The position numbers and the translations under genes were made by a program. The notes below the pieces were generated by a model, which ran no database searches, had not been told where the DNA came from, and saw nothing but the letters and a program-made list of their open reading frames with translations. Shown here piece by piece: positions 50,234 to 58,864 of a stretch of DNA of 64,000 nucleotides; positions within the stretch are counted from its first letter, which is position 1, and each line of letters opens with the position of its first letter. This DNA is from Actinophytocola glycyrrhizae. GTDB lineage: Bacteria; Actinomycetota; Actinomycetes; Mycobacteriales; Pseudonocardiaceae. The stretch spans positions 310,001 through 374,000 of the forward strand of contig NZ_JBHSIS010000017.1 in the NCBI RefSeq assembly GCF_042653545.1, written 5' to 3'.

Positions 50234-52027
50234 CTAGTTGAGCTTGATCTGCTTGCCGCTGATCGCGACCTCGCCGGTGGCCGCGATCCGCACGGTCTGT
50301 GCGGACAGGTCGAGCCTGCTGCCGCCGTCGACCGTGACCGAGCCACCCGCGCCTGCCCGGACGTCGACGGAGCCACCCGCACCGCACTCCACGACGACCG
50401 CCCCCGCGCCGTTCTCCGGGTCGCAGCGAACCGTGATGGTGCCCGCCACCTGGTCGATCACCAGGGCGACGTCGCCCTTCGCGGTGCCGAGGACGATCTC
50501 GGCGGCCCTGGGCGCGCCCTGGTCGTCGTGGAAGGTCAGCCGGTTGCCCGACGGGCTGACGAAGCCGCGGCGCACCAGGGCGGTGCCGGTCTTGCCGCCC
50601 CGCACGGCTGGGCCGCCGAGGGTGTACCCGCTGTCGTCGTTGACGAGCCCGCCCAGCACGTAGGGCCTGCGCGGGTCCGCGCACTCGAACCCGACGAGCA
50701 CCTCGTCGCCGACCTCGTGCCCGAACAGCGCGCCACCACGGGCACCGGCGCCGAACTGCGCGACCGGCGCCCAGTCGGTCTGGAAACCCGGCGCCAGCAA
50801 CGGCACGTCGACCTTGACCCGGCCCTTGCCGAGCGGGTCGGCGATGTTGCTGACGACACCGCACACGAGCCCGGGGAACCGGCCGCGTTCGCCGTGCCGG
50901 GTACCCGTCACCAGCCCGATGATCGAACGGTCGTGGCGCCCGCTGACCTCGATCTGCGTGTAGTAGTCGGACTGGTCGAACACGTGCCGGGCCCGGGTGA
51001 GGGTCCACCGCCCGCAGAACACCTTCGGCACCCCGGACACCTCGACGACGGTGCCTGCGCGCAGCCGGGGGTCGCCTTTGGCCTCACCCTCCGCCTCGGC
51101 GAACGTGTCGCCCCAGTGCTCGGCGACCCGCCCGGCGGTGTGTGCCGCGCTCGCGTGGATCGCGGCGCCGTTGGCGACGGGCCGTTCGGTGACGACGTGC
51201 CCCGGCACGGGCTCCGGTCCGTGCGGCGAGGACGCCGATGGCGTCTGCCGCTGCGCGGCGAACGGTCGCGCGGCCGACGCCGCGGTGGTGTCGGGCAGGT
51301 CGACCGACCGCGCCGCGGTGGGTGTCGTGGCGCTCACGACCTTGCCCGCGATCGGGTCCCACACCCGCACCTCCGCCTCGGCGGCGAGGTTGCCCGCCGT
51401 GACCCTCGGCAGGAACGTGCGCAGCTCGTGGGGACAGCGCAACGGCACTGGCGGGGCGGGGGCGCCGCCGGTGTCGAGGAAGAACCGCCCGTCCCGCACC
51501 CCGAAGTCGAACCCGGTCTCGGTGGCGCGGGACCGGAGGAACTCCCAGTCGGTCTGGTTCACCTGTGCGACCTGCTCGTGGTGCGTCGGCGTCGGGTCCA
51601 CGGTCTCCGGCCGCAGTCCCGCCCCGGTGGCGACGCGGCGGGCGATGTCGCTGTCGGTGGCGTTGAGGAACGTCGCGGACCGGCGGGCCCGCATCAGCCG
51701 GTGGTCGGCGGAGTAGCCGCGCACCACCGTGTGGTTGGACTCCGCGTACACGCCCTCGATCGCGGTGACCTCGCACACCAGCAACGTGTGCGGCGTGGGG
51801 TCCTGCGCACGGGCCGCGCTCACGGTCAGCACCGTCCCGAGTCGGATGCCCGCCTCGTCGAGGATCGTGCCGTCCCGGTCGTGGAAGGTGATCTCCAGCA
51901 TGTCGGGGAGGTGGCGGTGGCTGTCCACGACGATCCGCGCGATGCGCTGGGCGAGGTGGGCGGGGAGCGGTGTCCCGGTGGCACCGACGGAGACCGCCGG
52001 AACCGGCCTGCCCGTTGCCGCGGTCAT
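50234..52027 (-). CDS. eCIS spike/hub protein VgrG-like (Afp8-like)
   Basis: A 597-residue trimeric hub and spike protein. The N-terminal half has the gp27-like hub (DMLEITFHDRDGTILDEAG, LVCEVTAIEGVYAESNHTV, DWEFLRSRATETGFDFGV). The centre is the OB-fold phage-baseplate gp5 domain (GLVTGTRHGERGRFPGLVCG, GRVKVDVPLLAPGFQTDWAPV, ALFGHEVGDEVLVGFECADP). The C-terminus consists of beta-helix-like repeats ending in ISGKQIKLN, where a PAAR tip would sit. No enzymatic extension is present. ATG 52027 overlaps the preceding stop. Confidence 0.92.
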   Translation of the reverse strand: MTAATGRPVPAVSVGATGTPLPAHLAQRIARIVVDSHRHLPDMLEITFHDRDGTILDEAGIRLGTVLTVSAARAQDPTPHTLLVCEVTAIEGVYAESNHTVVRGYSADHRLMRARRSATFLNATDSDIARRVATGAGLRPETVDPTPTHHEQVAQVNQTDWEFLRSRATETGFDFGVRDGRFFLDTGGAPAPPVPLRCPHELRTFLPRVTAGNLAAEAEVRVWDPIAGKVVSATTPTAARSVDLPDTTAASAARPFAAQRQTPSASSPHGPEPVPGHVVTERPVANGAAIHASAAHTAGRVAEHWGDTFAEAEGEAKGDPRLRAGTVVEVSGVPKVFCGRWTLTRARHVFDQSDYYTQIEVSGRHDRSIIGLVTGTRHGERGRFPGLVCGVVSNIADPLGKGRVKVDVPLLAPGFQTDWAPVAQFGAGARGGALFGHEVGDEVLVGFECADPRRPYVLGGLVNDDSGYTLGGPAVRGGKTGTALVRRGFVSPSGNRLTFHDDQGAPRAAEIVLGTAKGDVALVIDQVAGTITVRCDPENGAGAVVVECGAGGSVDVRAGAGGSVTVDGGSRLDLSAQTVRIAATGEVAISGKQIKLN

Positions 52028-53124
52028 GTGCCCTGCCTGCTGACGAGCGGATCCCGGGGCCTGCCGTCGCCGCCCGTGCGGGGCTGCGCCCCGCGCTGCG
52101 GTTGCAGGGCCACGAAGCTCAGGTCGACGCTCGCCCTGCTCGGCGTGCCCATCCGGGTGAAGCGGGTGAAGGTGAGGCCCACGTTGGTGAGCGCGACGTG
52201 GCGGCTCAGCAACGTGTTGCTGCCGTCGCCGAGCCGGACGTCCAGCGGTGTGGGCGCCGTCGCGCGGGCCGGGTCGGGCACGATCCAGCGCCGCAGGAGG
52301 TCGGTGGTCGTGCGCACCGTCTCTGCGCCTTCGACGACGAGACCGTGGTAGGCGATGGTCCAGTCGCCGGGCATCCCCATCTCGTACTCGTACTCGTCGC
52401 GGCTCTGCTGGCCGAGCAGATTCATCGAGCAGCCGCGGCTCACCGTCACCGAGTCCGGGTTGTACTGGAAGTGGATCGACCCGCCTGGCCCGGACAGCAC
52501 GAACTTGCCGCGACCGGCGACCGTCGACGAGCCGCCGCCGTCGGTGTCGAGGAAGCCGCCGTGCGCGAGGACGAGCTTCTCGATCGCGACACCGCCGCTC
52601 GACGTGGTGAGCGGCGGCGCCGACCACGACACGGGTACGACGTCGCGCAGTCGCCACGACGCGACCGCCGGCTCGTCGAGACGGTGGTACAGCTCGATCT
52701 TCGCGGCCGTGCCGGGGTGGAACCGGTCGCCGCCGCCGGTGGGCCCCTTCGGGGCACCGCCCTCGGGCGCGTTGACCCACGCCTCGGTCACGTGCCGCAG
52801 CCACTCCTGGACCTTCTTCGAGTCCACGGAGGTCATGGCCCGCTCGAGGGTGATGTTCCCGTAGGACACCGAGCCGGGCAGGACCGTCGGGCGGTCGTAG
52901 GTCCCGCCCACCTTCAGGGTCTCGGCCGCGAACTGCACCCCGAGACCGTTGCAGGCCGACCACAGCCCGAGGTTCTCGCCGGGAGCGCCGATACCGACGC
53001 TGACGCTGAACCACATGGTCATGCCGTACTGCGGCACGAACATCCCGCTGGAACGCTTGGGGATCGCGGAGCCGAGCGCCACCGGGGCGGCGAACGCGGT
53101 CTGGACCGGGCTCGCCGGGATCAC
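52024..53124 (-). CDS. Fused tail-tube and CIS_tube (Afp7-like) protein
   Basis: A 366-residue protein from GTG 53124 (GGAGG 5 bases upstream; overlaps the previous stop as GTGA). Residues of about 25-200 are a gp19-type tube domain (LGLWSACNGLGVQFAAETLK, ITLERAMTSVDSKKVQEWL, VSWSAPPLTTSSGGVAIEKL, ending in LAHGGFLD). About 205-345 match the CIS tube/Afp7 N-terminal domain (GGSIHFQYNPDSVTVSRG, TTDLLRRWIVP, GLTFTRFTRMG, SVDLSFVALQP). No LysM follows. In most eCIS these are separate proteins; a fused chain would join the first tube ring to the hub adaptor. Confidence 0.8.
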   Translation of the reverse strand: MIPASPVQTAFAAPVALGSAIPKRSSGMFVPQYGMTMWFSVSVGIGAPGENLGLWSACNGLGVQFAAETLKVGGTYDRPTVLPGSVSYGNITLERAMTSVDSKKVQEWLRHVTEAWVNAPEGGAPKGPTGGGDRFHPGTAAKIELYHRLDEPAVASWRLRDVVPVSWSAPPLTTSSGGVAIEKLVLAHGGFLDTDGGGSSTVAGRGKFVLSGPGGSIHFQYNPDSVTVSRGCSMNLLGQQSRDEYEYEMGMPGDWTIAYHGLVVEGAETVRTTTDLLRRWIVPDPARATAPTPLDVRLGDGSNTLLSRHVALTNVGLTFTRFTRMGTPSRASVDLSFVALQPQRGAQPRTGGDGRPRDPLVSRQGT

Positions 53125-53594
53125 GACGTCCTCCGCTCGTCGTCGAGGAAACCGGAGTGTGCGAGCGCCAGCTCCTCGACGGCGGTCTGCGCGGACGCCG
53201 AGTCGAAGCCGGTGATGGACCAGGAGATCGGGAAGAACTGCTTGAGCTCCCAGGTGATGATCGGCATGCCGAGGTAGTCGACCATGTGGATCGCGCCGGA
53301 CAGCGGTGTCCGGCCGGCGGCCGTCTTCGTGAGCCATGCCTTCACCGCCGCCGAGTCCGCGCACGCCGCCCTGGCGAGCTTGACCGGCTGGTACCGCAGG
53401 GCGCCGCCGAACACCTCGGCGGTCGACTGCTCGCCGGGCCGGTAACGGACCTGCTCCCAGCCGATCTCGAGCCCGCTGACCCGCGACCAGCTGCCGAAGT
53501 TGTAGTCGCTGTCGTCCACACACGCCACGAACCGGTGCGTCATCGCCACCTGGTCGGGCACGAGGTCGAGCAGCGACTTGACTTTCGGGTGCAT
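53121..53594 (-). CDS. eCIS tail tube protein (gp19-like) 3
   Basis: A 157-residue tube protein: AMTHRFVACVDDSDYNFGSW, SGLEIGWEQVRYRPGEQST, then ITWELKQFFPISWSITGFD and VEELALAHSGFLD. GGAGG precedes ATG 53594. From its place directly before the hub genes it is probably the tube-initiator ring and not the bulk tube subunit. Its stop overlaps the start of the fused tube gene. Confidence 0.88.
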   Translation of the reverse strand: MHPKVKSLLDLVPDQVAMTHRFVACVDDSDYNFGSWSRVSGLEIGWEQVRYRPGEQSTAEVFGGALRYQPVKLARAACADSAAVKAWLTKTAAGRTPLSGAIHMVDYLGMPIITWELKQFFPISWSITGFDSASAQTAVEELALAHSGFLDDERRTS

Positions 53595-53603
53595 CCTGGC
53601 CTC

Positions 53604-55601
53604 CTACATGGGGTCGGCGAGCAGCCCGGACCGCTCGCGGTCGACGAGCAGTTCGGTGCGCAGCCGGGTGCGGACGTGCCGGTACAGGCGGCCCGCGAGG
53701 TCGTCGAGGGTGTTGGTGTCGTGCAGGTCCGGGCAGGAGTGCGCGGGTTCCCGCGGCGCGGTCACGACCGGCTGCTCCGGTCGCTGACCTGGTTGCGGAA
53801 CGGCGCCACCGGGCCAGTCGTCGGTGTCCCGGCCCGTGTCCCGGTCGGTGTCCCGGTCCGGGTCGCTGTCGGTGACGTCGGTCATGTCGGCCGGGTCGGC
53901 GGGTTCGTCGTCCGGGCGGTCGTCGGTGGCGTGGGTGATCCGGTAGCCGCCGAGGCCCCTGCGCCTGCTCTGGCCGAGGGTGGTACGCGGCCTCGGCGGG
54001 GGCGGGGGAGGCTGGTCCTCGGGTGGTTCCCGCGGTGGTTCCGGTGACGGTTCCGGTGCCGTCGTCGCGAGTGCGAGGGCGGCGTCGAGTGGCAGGTTCG
54101 AGTACTCGGCGACCATCCGGTCGAACTCGGTGAGGCTGCGGAACGGCTGCTCGGGTGCGACGGGCCGGCCGACGAACCGTTCGTCGGCCACCGTCAGCGG
54201 CGGCCGGGTGACCGGCGTCGCGGTGACCACGGGCGGGACGGTGCCGGTGGGAACGCGGTAGCGCAGCTCCACCAGCCGGGCGCCCTGTTGCGCCACGGGT
54301 GCGACCACCGGGGGTGCTTCTCCCGGCACGGCGGGGAGTTCCGCCGCGACCACGGTCGCCGCGCCGGGGGTGACCGGGGTCGCGACGTGCCGCGAGTCCG
54401 GGAACGTCACCGCGACGGGAACGACCGGCTCGGGGAGCTCCTCCACTGTCACGGGGAACATCGCCGCGATCGGCACCCCCGGCACCGGGGGGGCCGCGCC
54501 GGGTACCGGGAGTGGGACCTCCCGCGGGTCCGCGTCCGGCACGTGTTCCACGATGGCGGGTCGCGTCGCCGTGGCGGTACCGGGTGCCGGGACGGCACCG
54601 GGGAACGCTGCCGACGGCACGTCCGCCACCGGAAAGGCCGGTGGGGCGGGGTGACTCACTGGGGCGGTGCCGTTCGGCGGCAACGTCAAGGGCGGGAAGG
54701 TGGGTACGGCGGCCGGGGTGATCGACGACGTCGGCGCGGCGGGCAGGGTGGTCGCGGGCGGGACCGGACCGGGTGCCGGTGCGACCGGGGGCGGTTCCCC
54801 CCGCGTGCGAACGGGTTCGGCCACGACCGGGGCCATCGGTGTGGGCTCGGCGGGCACCGGGACGGTGGCCGCGGGCACGATCGCGAAGCCCACGGGAGTC
54901 GTGCCGCCTGGACCCGCGGGCAACCGCGGGGCTTCTGTCGCGGCCGCAATGCCTGGCGCCTCGAAGTCCGCGACCGTGGGGGACTGCGGGGGTTGCGCCA
55001 TGTTCCCGGCCGCCACGATTCCTGGGGTCGTTGCGAAGTCCGCAGGCCCCGCGAACTGCGGGGAGACCGTGGCGGCCATGACGCCTGGCGGCACCGCGAA
55101 GTCCGGTGCTGCCGGGGGTTCCGTGGCCGCCGTGCTTCCTGGCGCCGCCGCGAAGCCCGGTGCGGCCGCGAAGTCCGCGGCAGCCGTGACGCCCGGTGCC
55201 GCCGTGACGTCGGGTGTCGACGGGAGGCCCGGTGCCGCTGCGAGGTCGGCTGTTGCCGTGAGGTCCGGTGTCGTCGTGAAGGTCGATGGCGTCACGACAC
55301 CGGCCACCGTCGCGACCTCCGGCCCGGGGAACGTCATCGTCATCGGCGTGACCCGCTCGTCCGCCACGTCGATCACCCGTGCCAGGCCGCGCACCCGGCC
55401 CGTCGGTGGCCTCCCGCCCCGCCTGCGCAGCGGTGGCGGCAGCGGGTCGCGGTTGGTCACCACGCTCGGCGGCCCCAGCAAGGTCAGGGGCGCCGCGTCC
55501 ACCACGGGCCGCAGAGCGGGCAGCCGCGCCCATGCCCTGCGCTGCCGGGGCACGGCCTCGGCGTGCCGGGCGCGGCGGCGGCGGAACCGGGGCCAGCGCA
55601 T
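53604..55601 (-). CDS. Ala/Pro/Thr-rich eCIS protein with conserved tail
   Basis: A 665-residue protein; ATG 55601 is preferred over GTG 55604 because GAGGAG is spaced better. A basic N-terminus (WPRFRRRRARHAEAV) leads into about 400 residues of low complexity with irregular repeats of the kind AAPGFAAAPGSTAATEPPAA and PVPGAAPPVPGVPIAAMFPV. A more ordered part follows (FRSLTEFDRMVAEYSNLPLD), then an Asp/Arg run (DPDRDTDRDTGRDTDDW). The last 35 residues, LDDLAGRLYRHVRTRLRTEL through LLADPM, resemble a short C-terminal module found on otherwise variable proteins at this position in actinobacterial eCIS, as I recall. It may be a tape-measure or scaffold analogue. Confidence 0.65.
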   Translation of the reverse strand: MRWPRFRRRRARHAEAVPRQRRAWARLPALRPVVDAAPLTLLGPPSVVTNRDPLPPPLRRRGGRPPTGRVRGLARVIDVADERVTPMTMTFPGPEVATVAGVVTPSTFTTTPDLTATADLAAAPGLPSTPDVTAAPGVTAAADFAAAPGFAAAPGSTAATEPPAAPDFAVPPGVMAATVSPQFAGPADFATTPGIVAAGNMAQPPQSPTVADFEAPGIAAATEAPRLPAGPGGTTPVGFAIVPAATVPVPAEPTPMAPVVAEPVRTRGEPPPVAPAPGPVPPATTLPAAPTSSITPAAVPTFPPLTLPPNGTAPVSHPAPPAFPVADVPSAAFPGAVPAPGTATATRPAIVEHVPDADPREVPLPVPGAAPPVPGVPIAAMFPVTVEELPEPVVPVAVTFPDSRHVATPVTPGAATVVAAELPAVPGEAPPVVAPVAQQGARLVELRYRVPTGTVPPVVTATPVTRPPLTVADERFVGRPVAPEQPFRSLTEFDRMVAEYSNLPLDAALALATTAPEPSPEPPREPPEDQPPPPPPRPRTTLGQSRRRGLGGYRITHATDDRPDDEPADPADMTDVTDSDPDRDTDRDTGRDTDDWPGGAVPQPGQRPEQPVVTAPREPAHSCPDLHDTNTLDDLAGRLYRHVRTRLRTELLVDRERSGLLADPM

Positions 55602-55611
55602 CACGAACTCC

Positions 55612-55770
55612 TCACATGCCGTGGGACAGGCGGTTGTTGATGGCGCCGATCTGGCCGATCACCTCGGTGCGGGTGCGGTGGTCCAGGTCGGCGATCTCGG
55701 CCAGCGGCCAGTGCAGGTGGTAGGCGACGTACACGACCTCCTCCCAGAGGCGTGCGGTCGTGTACGTCAG
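55612..55770 (-). CDS. DUF6760 (Afp6-like) small protein, CTG start
   Basis: A 52-residue protein reading TYTTARLWEEVVYVAYHLHW then PLAEIADLDHRTRTEVIGQI and GAINNRLSHGM, the pattern of the small eCIS family DUF6760. Upstream in frame there is a stop with no ATG, GTG or TTG before the conserved part. The only sensible start is CTG 55770, which overlaps the stop of the preceding gene as CTGA and has GGGGGA just upstream. This mirrors the ATGA and GTGA overlaps elsewhere in the operon. Confidence 0.75.
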   Translation of the reverse strand: MTYTTARLWEEVVYVAYHLHWPLAEIADLDHRTRTEVIGQIGAINNRLSHGM

Positions 55771-56171
55771 CGTTCCCCCGGGCGGTCACCGGCCAGGCTG
55801 ACGGTGAACTCCTGCGCGCAGGAGGGGCACCGGACCTCGGCCTCGGTGTGGCCGTCGGCGTTGACGCGGCGGTACAGGTCCTGCAGGAACGCCAGATCGG
55901 ACGCGAACAGGCTCTCCACCACCAGACTGTCCACCGTGGACAGCGTGCCCAGGCGGGTGACGGTCCTGGCGAGCAGCAGCACGGTCAGGTATGCCGGGTT
56001 CTGGCGCACCCGCTGGTCGGTCTGCGTGGACAGCTCGTCACGCGCGGTCGCGAGCCGCAGGACGCCGTCGCGGTGGACGGTGCCCTGCTCGTCGACGAAG
56101 CCGCGCGGCAGCGTGAACGGGTACTCCGTGCGCAGAACGGTGGCTGGTGCCGGTGTCGTCGTGGTGCTCAT
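55767..56171 (-). CDS. eCIS assembly-type protein with CPSC motif
   Basis: A 134-residue protein. TVLRTEYPFTLPRGFVDEQG, then LRLATARDELSTQTDQRVRQNPAYL and LLLARTVTRLGTL match the small protein regularly encoded between tube and DUF6760 genes in such loci, similar to phage tail assembly chaperones. A CPSC near the C-terminus may bind metal. ATG 56171; the stop is shared with the CTG start of the next gene. Confidence 0.72.
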   Translation of the reverse strand: MSTTTTPAPATVLRTEYPFTLPRGFVDEQGTVHRDGVLRLATARDELSTQTDQRVRQNPAYLTVLLLARTVTRLGTLSTVDSLVVESLFASDLAFLQDLYRRVNADGHTEAEVRCPSCAQEFTVSLAGDRPGER

Positions 56172-56190
56172 CGGTGTCCTTTCCTGGACG

Positions 56191-56658
56191 TCACAGCAGC
56201 CCGGACTCCGGGACCTCGATGTCCTCGCAGGTGATCTTGCATTCGATCATCGCGACGGCGGAGTCGCCGGCCTTCATCGACGTGACCTGCAGTTCCGAGC
56301 ACCAGCCGCCGTTGATCACGTAGGTGATCTCGTTCTTGCCGGACGCGTCCGAGACGATGAGGGTCCCCGAGGAACGCGCGGCCGGATCGCCCCGGCGCGA
56401 CATCGCGTGCCACACCATCAGCTTGTGGTTCCCGTCCCAGTCCAGCCCGCGTTTCAGGGTGATCGTCGGCGGCTCGGTCTTCCCGTACTGTTTCGTGTGG
56501 ACGGTCTCGCCCTTGTCGTTGTTGTAGATGTACTCCTGGGTAGCGACCTTGGTCGTGATGCCACCGAGCTCCGAGAACGCGATCTTGCCGATGTGCGAGA
56601 ACTCGATGTAGAAGCGCGGTGCGGAGATCACCTGGTCCTGGGTCTTGCCGTCGCCCAT
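56191..56658 (-). CDS. eCIS tail tube protein (gp19-like) 2
   Basis: A 155-residue tube subunit: APRFYIEFSHIGKIAFSELG, EYIYNNDKGETVHTKQYGKT, PTITLKRGLDWDGNHKLMVW and a final MIECKITCEDIEV strand. It is more distant from the first tube protein than alternate copies of one ring would be. Which of the two forms the bulk tube cannot be told from sequence alone. Confidence 0.88.
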   Translation of the reverse strand: MGDGKTQDQVISAPRFYIEFSHIGKIAFSELGGITTKVATQEYIYNNDKGETVHTKQYGKTEPPTITLKRGLDWDGNHKLMVWHAMSRRGDPAARSSGTLIVSDASGKNEITYVINGGWCSELQVTSMKAGDSAVAMIECKITCEDIEVPESGLL

Positions 56659-56686
56659 GCGCGGAACTCCTTGTCGGGTGGGGGAA

Positions 56687-57184
56687 CTAGAGCATGACGA
56701 TGTCGTCGCACTCGATCGTGACCTTCATCATCACCACGTTGGAGCCGCCCGCCTGCGCCGGATCGATCTCCAGCCGCGAGCACCACGCGTTCTCCAACGT
56801 GCACGCCGCGACCGGCAACCCGCTCGCGGCGAGAATGGTGAACGTCGCGGGCACCTTGCCCACGGGGTTGTTGCCGCGCGCCAACGTGTGCCAGGCGAAC
56901 AGCTGCGCGAACCCGATCGAGTCGAGCCCGCGTTTCAACGTGATCGTCGGCGGGGACGGCCTGCCGAACTGTTTGGTGCGGACGTTGCCGAGCCTGCCGT
57001 TGTAGGAGTACTCGCTCGCGTTCACCGCGGAGTTGAACCCGGCGAGCTCGGTGAACCCCAGACCCTGCGACCAGCCGAGCACGTTCACGAAGAACCGGGA
57101 CGCGCTCACGGGTTCGACCAGCGGCAGGCTCTCCGTCGTCAGGTCGATCGCGGTCGGGTCGGGAGCGGACAGGTGGGGGAGCAC
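56687..57184 (-). CDS. eCIS tail tube protein (gp19-like) 1
   Basis: A 165-residue tube subunit from GTG 57184 with GGAGGAATGAC upstream. SRFFVNVLGWSQGLGFTELA, EYSYNGRLGNVRTKQFGRPS, PTITLKRGLDSIGFAQLFAW and VVMMKVTIECDDIVML follow the tube fold. It is placed one base after the sheath gene, which is the usual place of the main tube gene. Confidence 0.9.
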   Translation of the reverse strand: MLPHLSAPDPTAIDLTTESLPLVEPVSASRFFVNVLGWSQGLGFTELAGFNSAVNASEYSYNGRLGNVRTKQFGRPSPPTITLKRGLDSIGFAQLFAWHTLARGNNPVGKVPATFTILAASGLPVAACTLENAWCSRLEIDPAQAGGSNVVMMKVTIECDDIVML

Positions 57185-57185
57185 G

Positions 57186-58706
57186 TCATTCCTCCAGCGC
57201 CGCGCCCTCGGAGAGCTGCGACAGGCGGAACACGACGAACTCGGCCGGCTTCACCGGCGCGATGCCGATGTCGACGGTCAGGATGCCCGCGTCGCGGTTC
57301 TCCTCCGGGTTGTTCTCCTCGTCGCACTTCACGTAGAACGCCTGCCCCGGTGAGCTCCCGAACAACGCGCCGCTGCGCCACACCCGGCGGAGGAACATGG
57401 TGATCGTGCGCCGCACCGAACCCCACAGGAAGCGGTCGTTGGGCTCGAACACCACCCAGTTCGTGCCGTTGAGGATGGACTTCTCCACGTAGTTGAACAG
57501 CCTGCGCACGTTCAGGTACCGCCACTCGGGGTCGCTCGACAGCGTGCGCGCGCCCCAGATCCGGATGCCCTGCCCCGGGAACGTGCGCAGGCAGTTGACG
57601 CCGATCGGGTTCAGCTGGTCGTGCTCGCCGCGGGTCAGCCCCGCCGTCAGCTCGACGACCCCGCGCACCACCTCGTTGGCGGGCGCCTTGTGCACGCCGC
57701 GCGTCTCGTCGTTGCGGGCCCAGACGCCCGCGACGTGCCCGCTCGGCGGCACGTTCATCCGCTTGCCGGTAACCGGGTCCAGCACGGTGAGCCACGGCCA
57801 GTAGAGCGTCGCGTACTTCGAGTCGTAGCCGGCGACCTCCATGCGCCAGTGCTTGAGCCGCTGCGGCGACAGGCCCGGCGGCGGGTCGAGGATGGCGACC
57901 CGGTCGGCCATCAGCTCGCAGTGCGCGATCATGGCCTGCTGCACGGCGCGCAGCCCGTCGTCGTCGATGAGGCCGTCCCGGTGTGCGCTCATCAGGTCCG
58001 GCACGCACAGCATGGTCACGTCGTCGACCGCCTCCAGCCCGGCGAACCCCGTGCGCTCGTCGGCGTCACCCACGTACTCGGCGGCGTCGACCGCCGGCCC
58101 CCGCGGGTCGCGGGCGAGCGTGACCCGCGACCCGATCGCCGGTGTCGCGAGTGGACCGCCCTTCACGTCCGCCACGGCCACCAGCGCCGACTCCCGCAGC
58201 GCGGTCACCACGTTCCCGGCACCGCGGCGGACGACGACGTTGTCGTACACCTCCTCGACGCCGTCCTTGCGCACCACCAGTTTGAAGGCGCCGTCCCCGG
58301 CCTCGGAGGGCTCGTGCACCTCGACGGACACGTCGCCGCCGTCGGCTCCGGGGTGCAGCGCCCGCAACGCGAGGGGACGGCCGGGACCGGCGGTGCCGAG
58401 CTGCGCGGGTGCGATCACCTGACCGTCGGCACCCGCCTCGTCGCGGGCCCCGACCCGGACGATGTACGCGGAACCGCCGCCGTTCTGGAAGAAGCCGTAC
58501 ACGGCGTGGGCGAGGTAGCCGCCCTCGACGAACCCGCCGAAGTTCTGCGTGAACTGGGTCCAGTTGGTGACCAGCACCGGCACGTGCGCAGGCCCGCGTT
58601 CCGCGAAGCCGACGAACGCGGCGACGGCCGTGCCGACCCCCTCGATGGGTTTCGTGCCCGACGACACCTCCTCGGTGTAAACGCCGGGCGACAGGTAGTT
58701 GGGCAT
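57186..58706 (-). CDS. eCIS contractile tail sheath protein
   Basis: A 506-residue sheath protein, first gene of the operon. The start is fixed by PNYLSPGVYTEEVSSGTKP, the invariant N-terminus of phage and eCIS sheaths, with GGAGGGCCG before ATG 58706. Also seen: VGTAVAAFVGFAERGP, FFQNGGGSAYIVRVG, YATLYWPWLTVLDP and, in the C-terminal domain, IRIWGARTLSSDPEWRYLNV and SILNGTNWVVFEPND. The C-terminal arm that knits neighbouring subunits is present. The protein is cytoplasmic, without a signal. Confidence 0.96.
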   Translation of the reverse strand: MPNYLSPGVYTEEVSSGTKPIEGVGTAVAAFVGFAERGPAHVPVLVTNWTQFTQNFGGFVEGGYLAHAVYGFFQNGGGSAYIVRVGARDEAGADGQVIAPAQLGTAGPGRPLALRALHPGADGGDVSVEVHEPSEAGDGAFKLVVRKDGVEEVYDNVVVRRGAGNVVTALRESALVAVADVKGGPLATPAIGSRVTLARDPRGPAVDAAEYVGDADERTGFAGLEAVDDVTMLCVPDLMSAHRDGLIDDDGLRAVQQAMIAHCELMADRVAILDPPPGLSPQRLKHWRMEVAGYDSKYATLYWPWLTVLDPVTGKRMNVPPSGHVAGVWARNDETRGVHKAPANEVVRGVVELTAGLTRGEHDQLNPIGVNCLRTFPGQGIRIWGARTLSSDPEWRYLNVRRLFNYVEKSILNGTNWVVFEPNDRFLWGSVRRTITMFLRRVWRSGALFGSSPGQAFYVKCDEENNPEENRDAGILTVDIGIAPVKPAEFVVFRLSQLSEGAALEE

Positions 58707-58864
58707 CGGCCCTCCAGTGGTACGCGAACTGACGCCGTCGACTGTCCGGTCCGGACGCCGCCGGTTCCAGGTGCCCGGGAGCGAAGCCAATGCGCACGCG
58801 AGGTTGCCCGATCGCTTGGCCGGGAGTCCGGCCGGGACCGGCCTGGCCCGGTGACCATGGCGGG
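58707..58864. promoter_or_regulatory. Divergent promoter region of the eCIS locus
   Basis: This 158-base gap separates the sheath operon from the DUF4255 and PAAR genes. It holds GTCCGG-T-CCGGAC (58744-58756), a possible operator, and the 10-mer GGTTGCCCGA (58802-58811) shared with the divergent region at 43637. No textbook -35/-10 pair stands out. Confidence 0.4.

Noticed and set aside
54900..55300. Tandem DNA repeat array independent of coding
   Set aside because: The repeats are irregular at DNA level and follow the Ala/Pro/Thr repeats of the 665-residue protein.
54667..56697. A 676-codon plus-strand frame within the eCIS locus
   Set aside because: It is the complement of the Ala/Pro/Thr-rich protein, DUF6760 and tube genes, all of which have family features and operon spacing.
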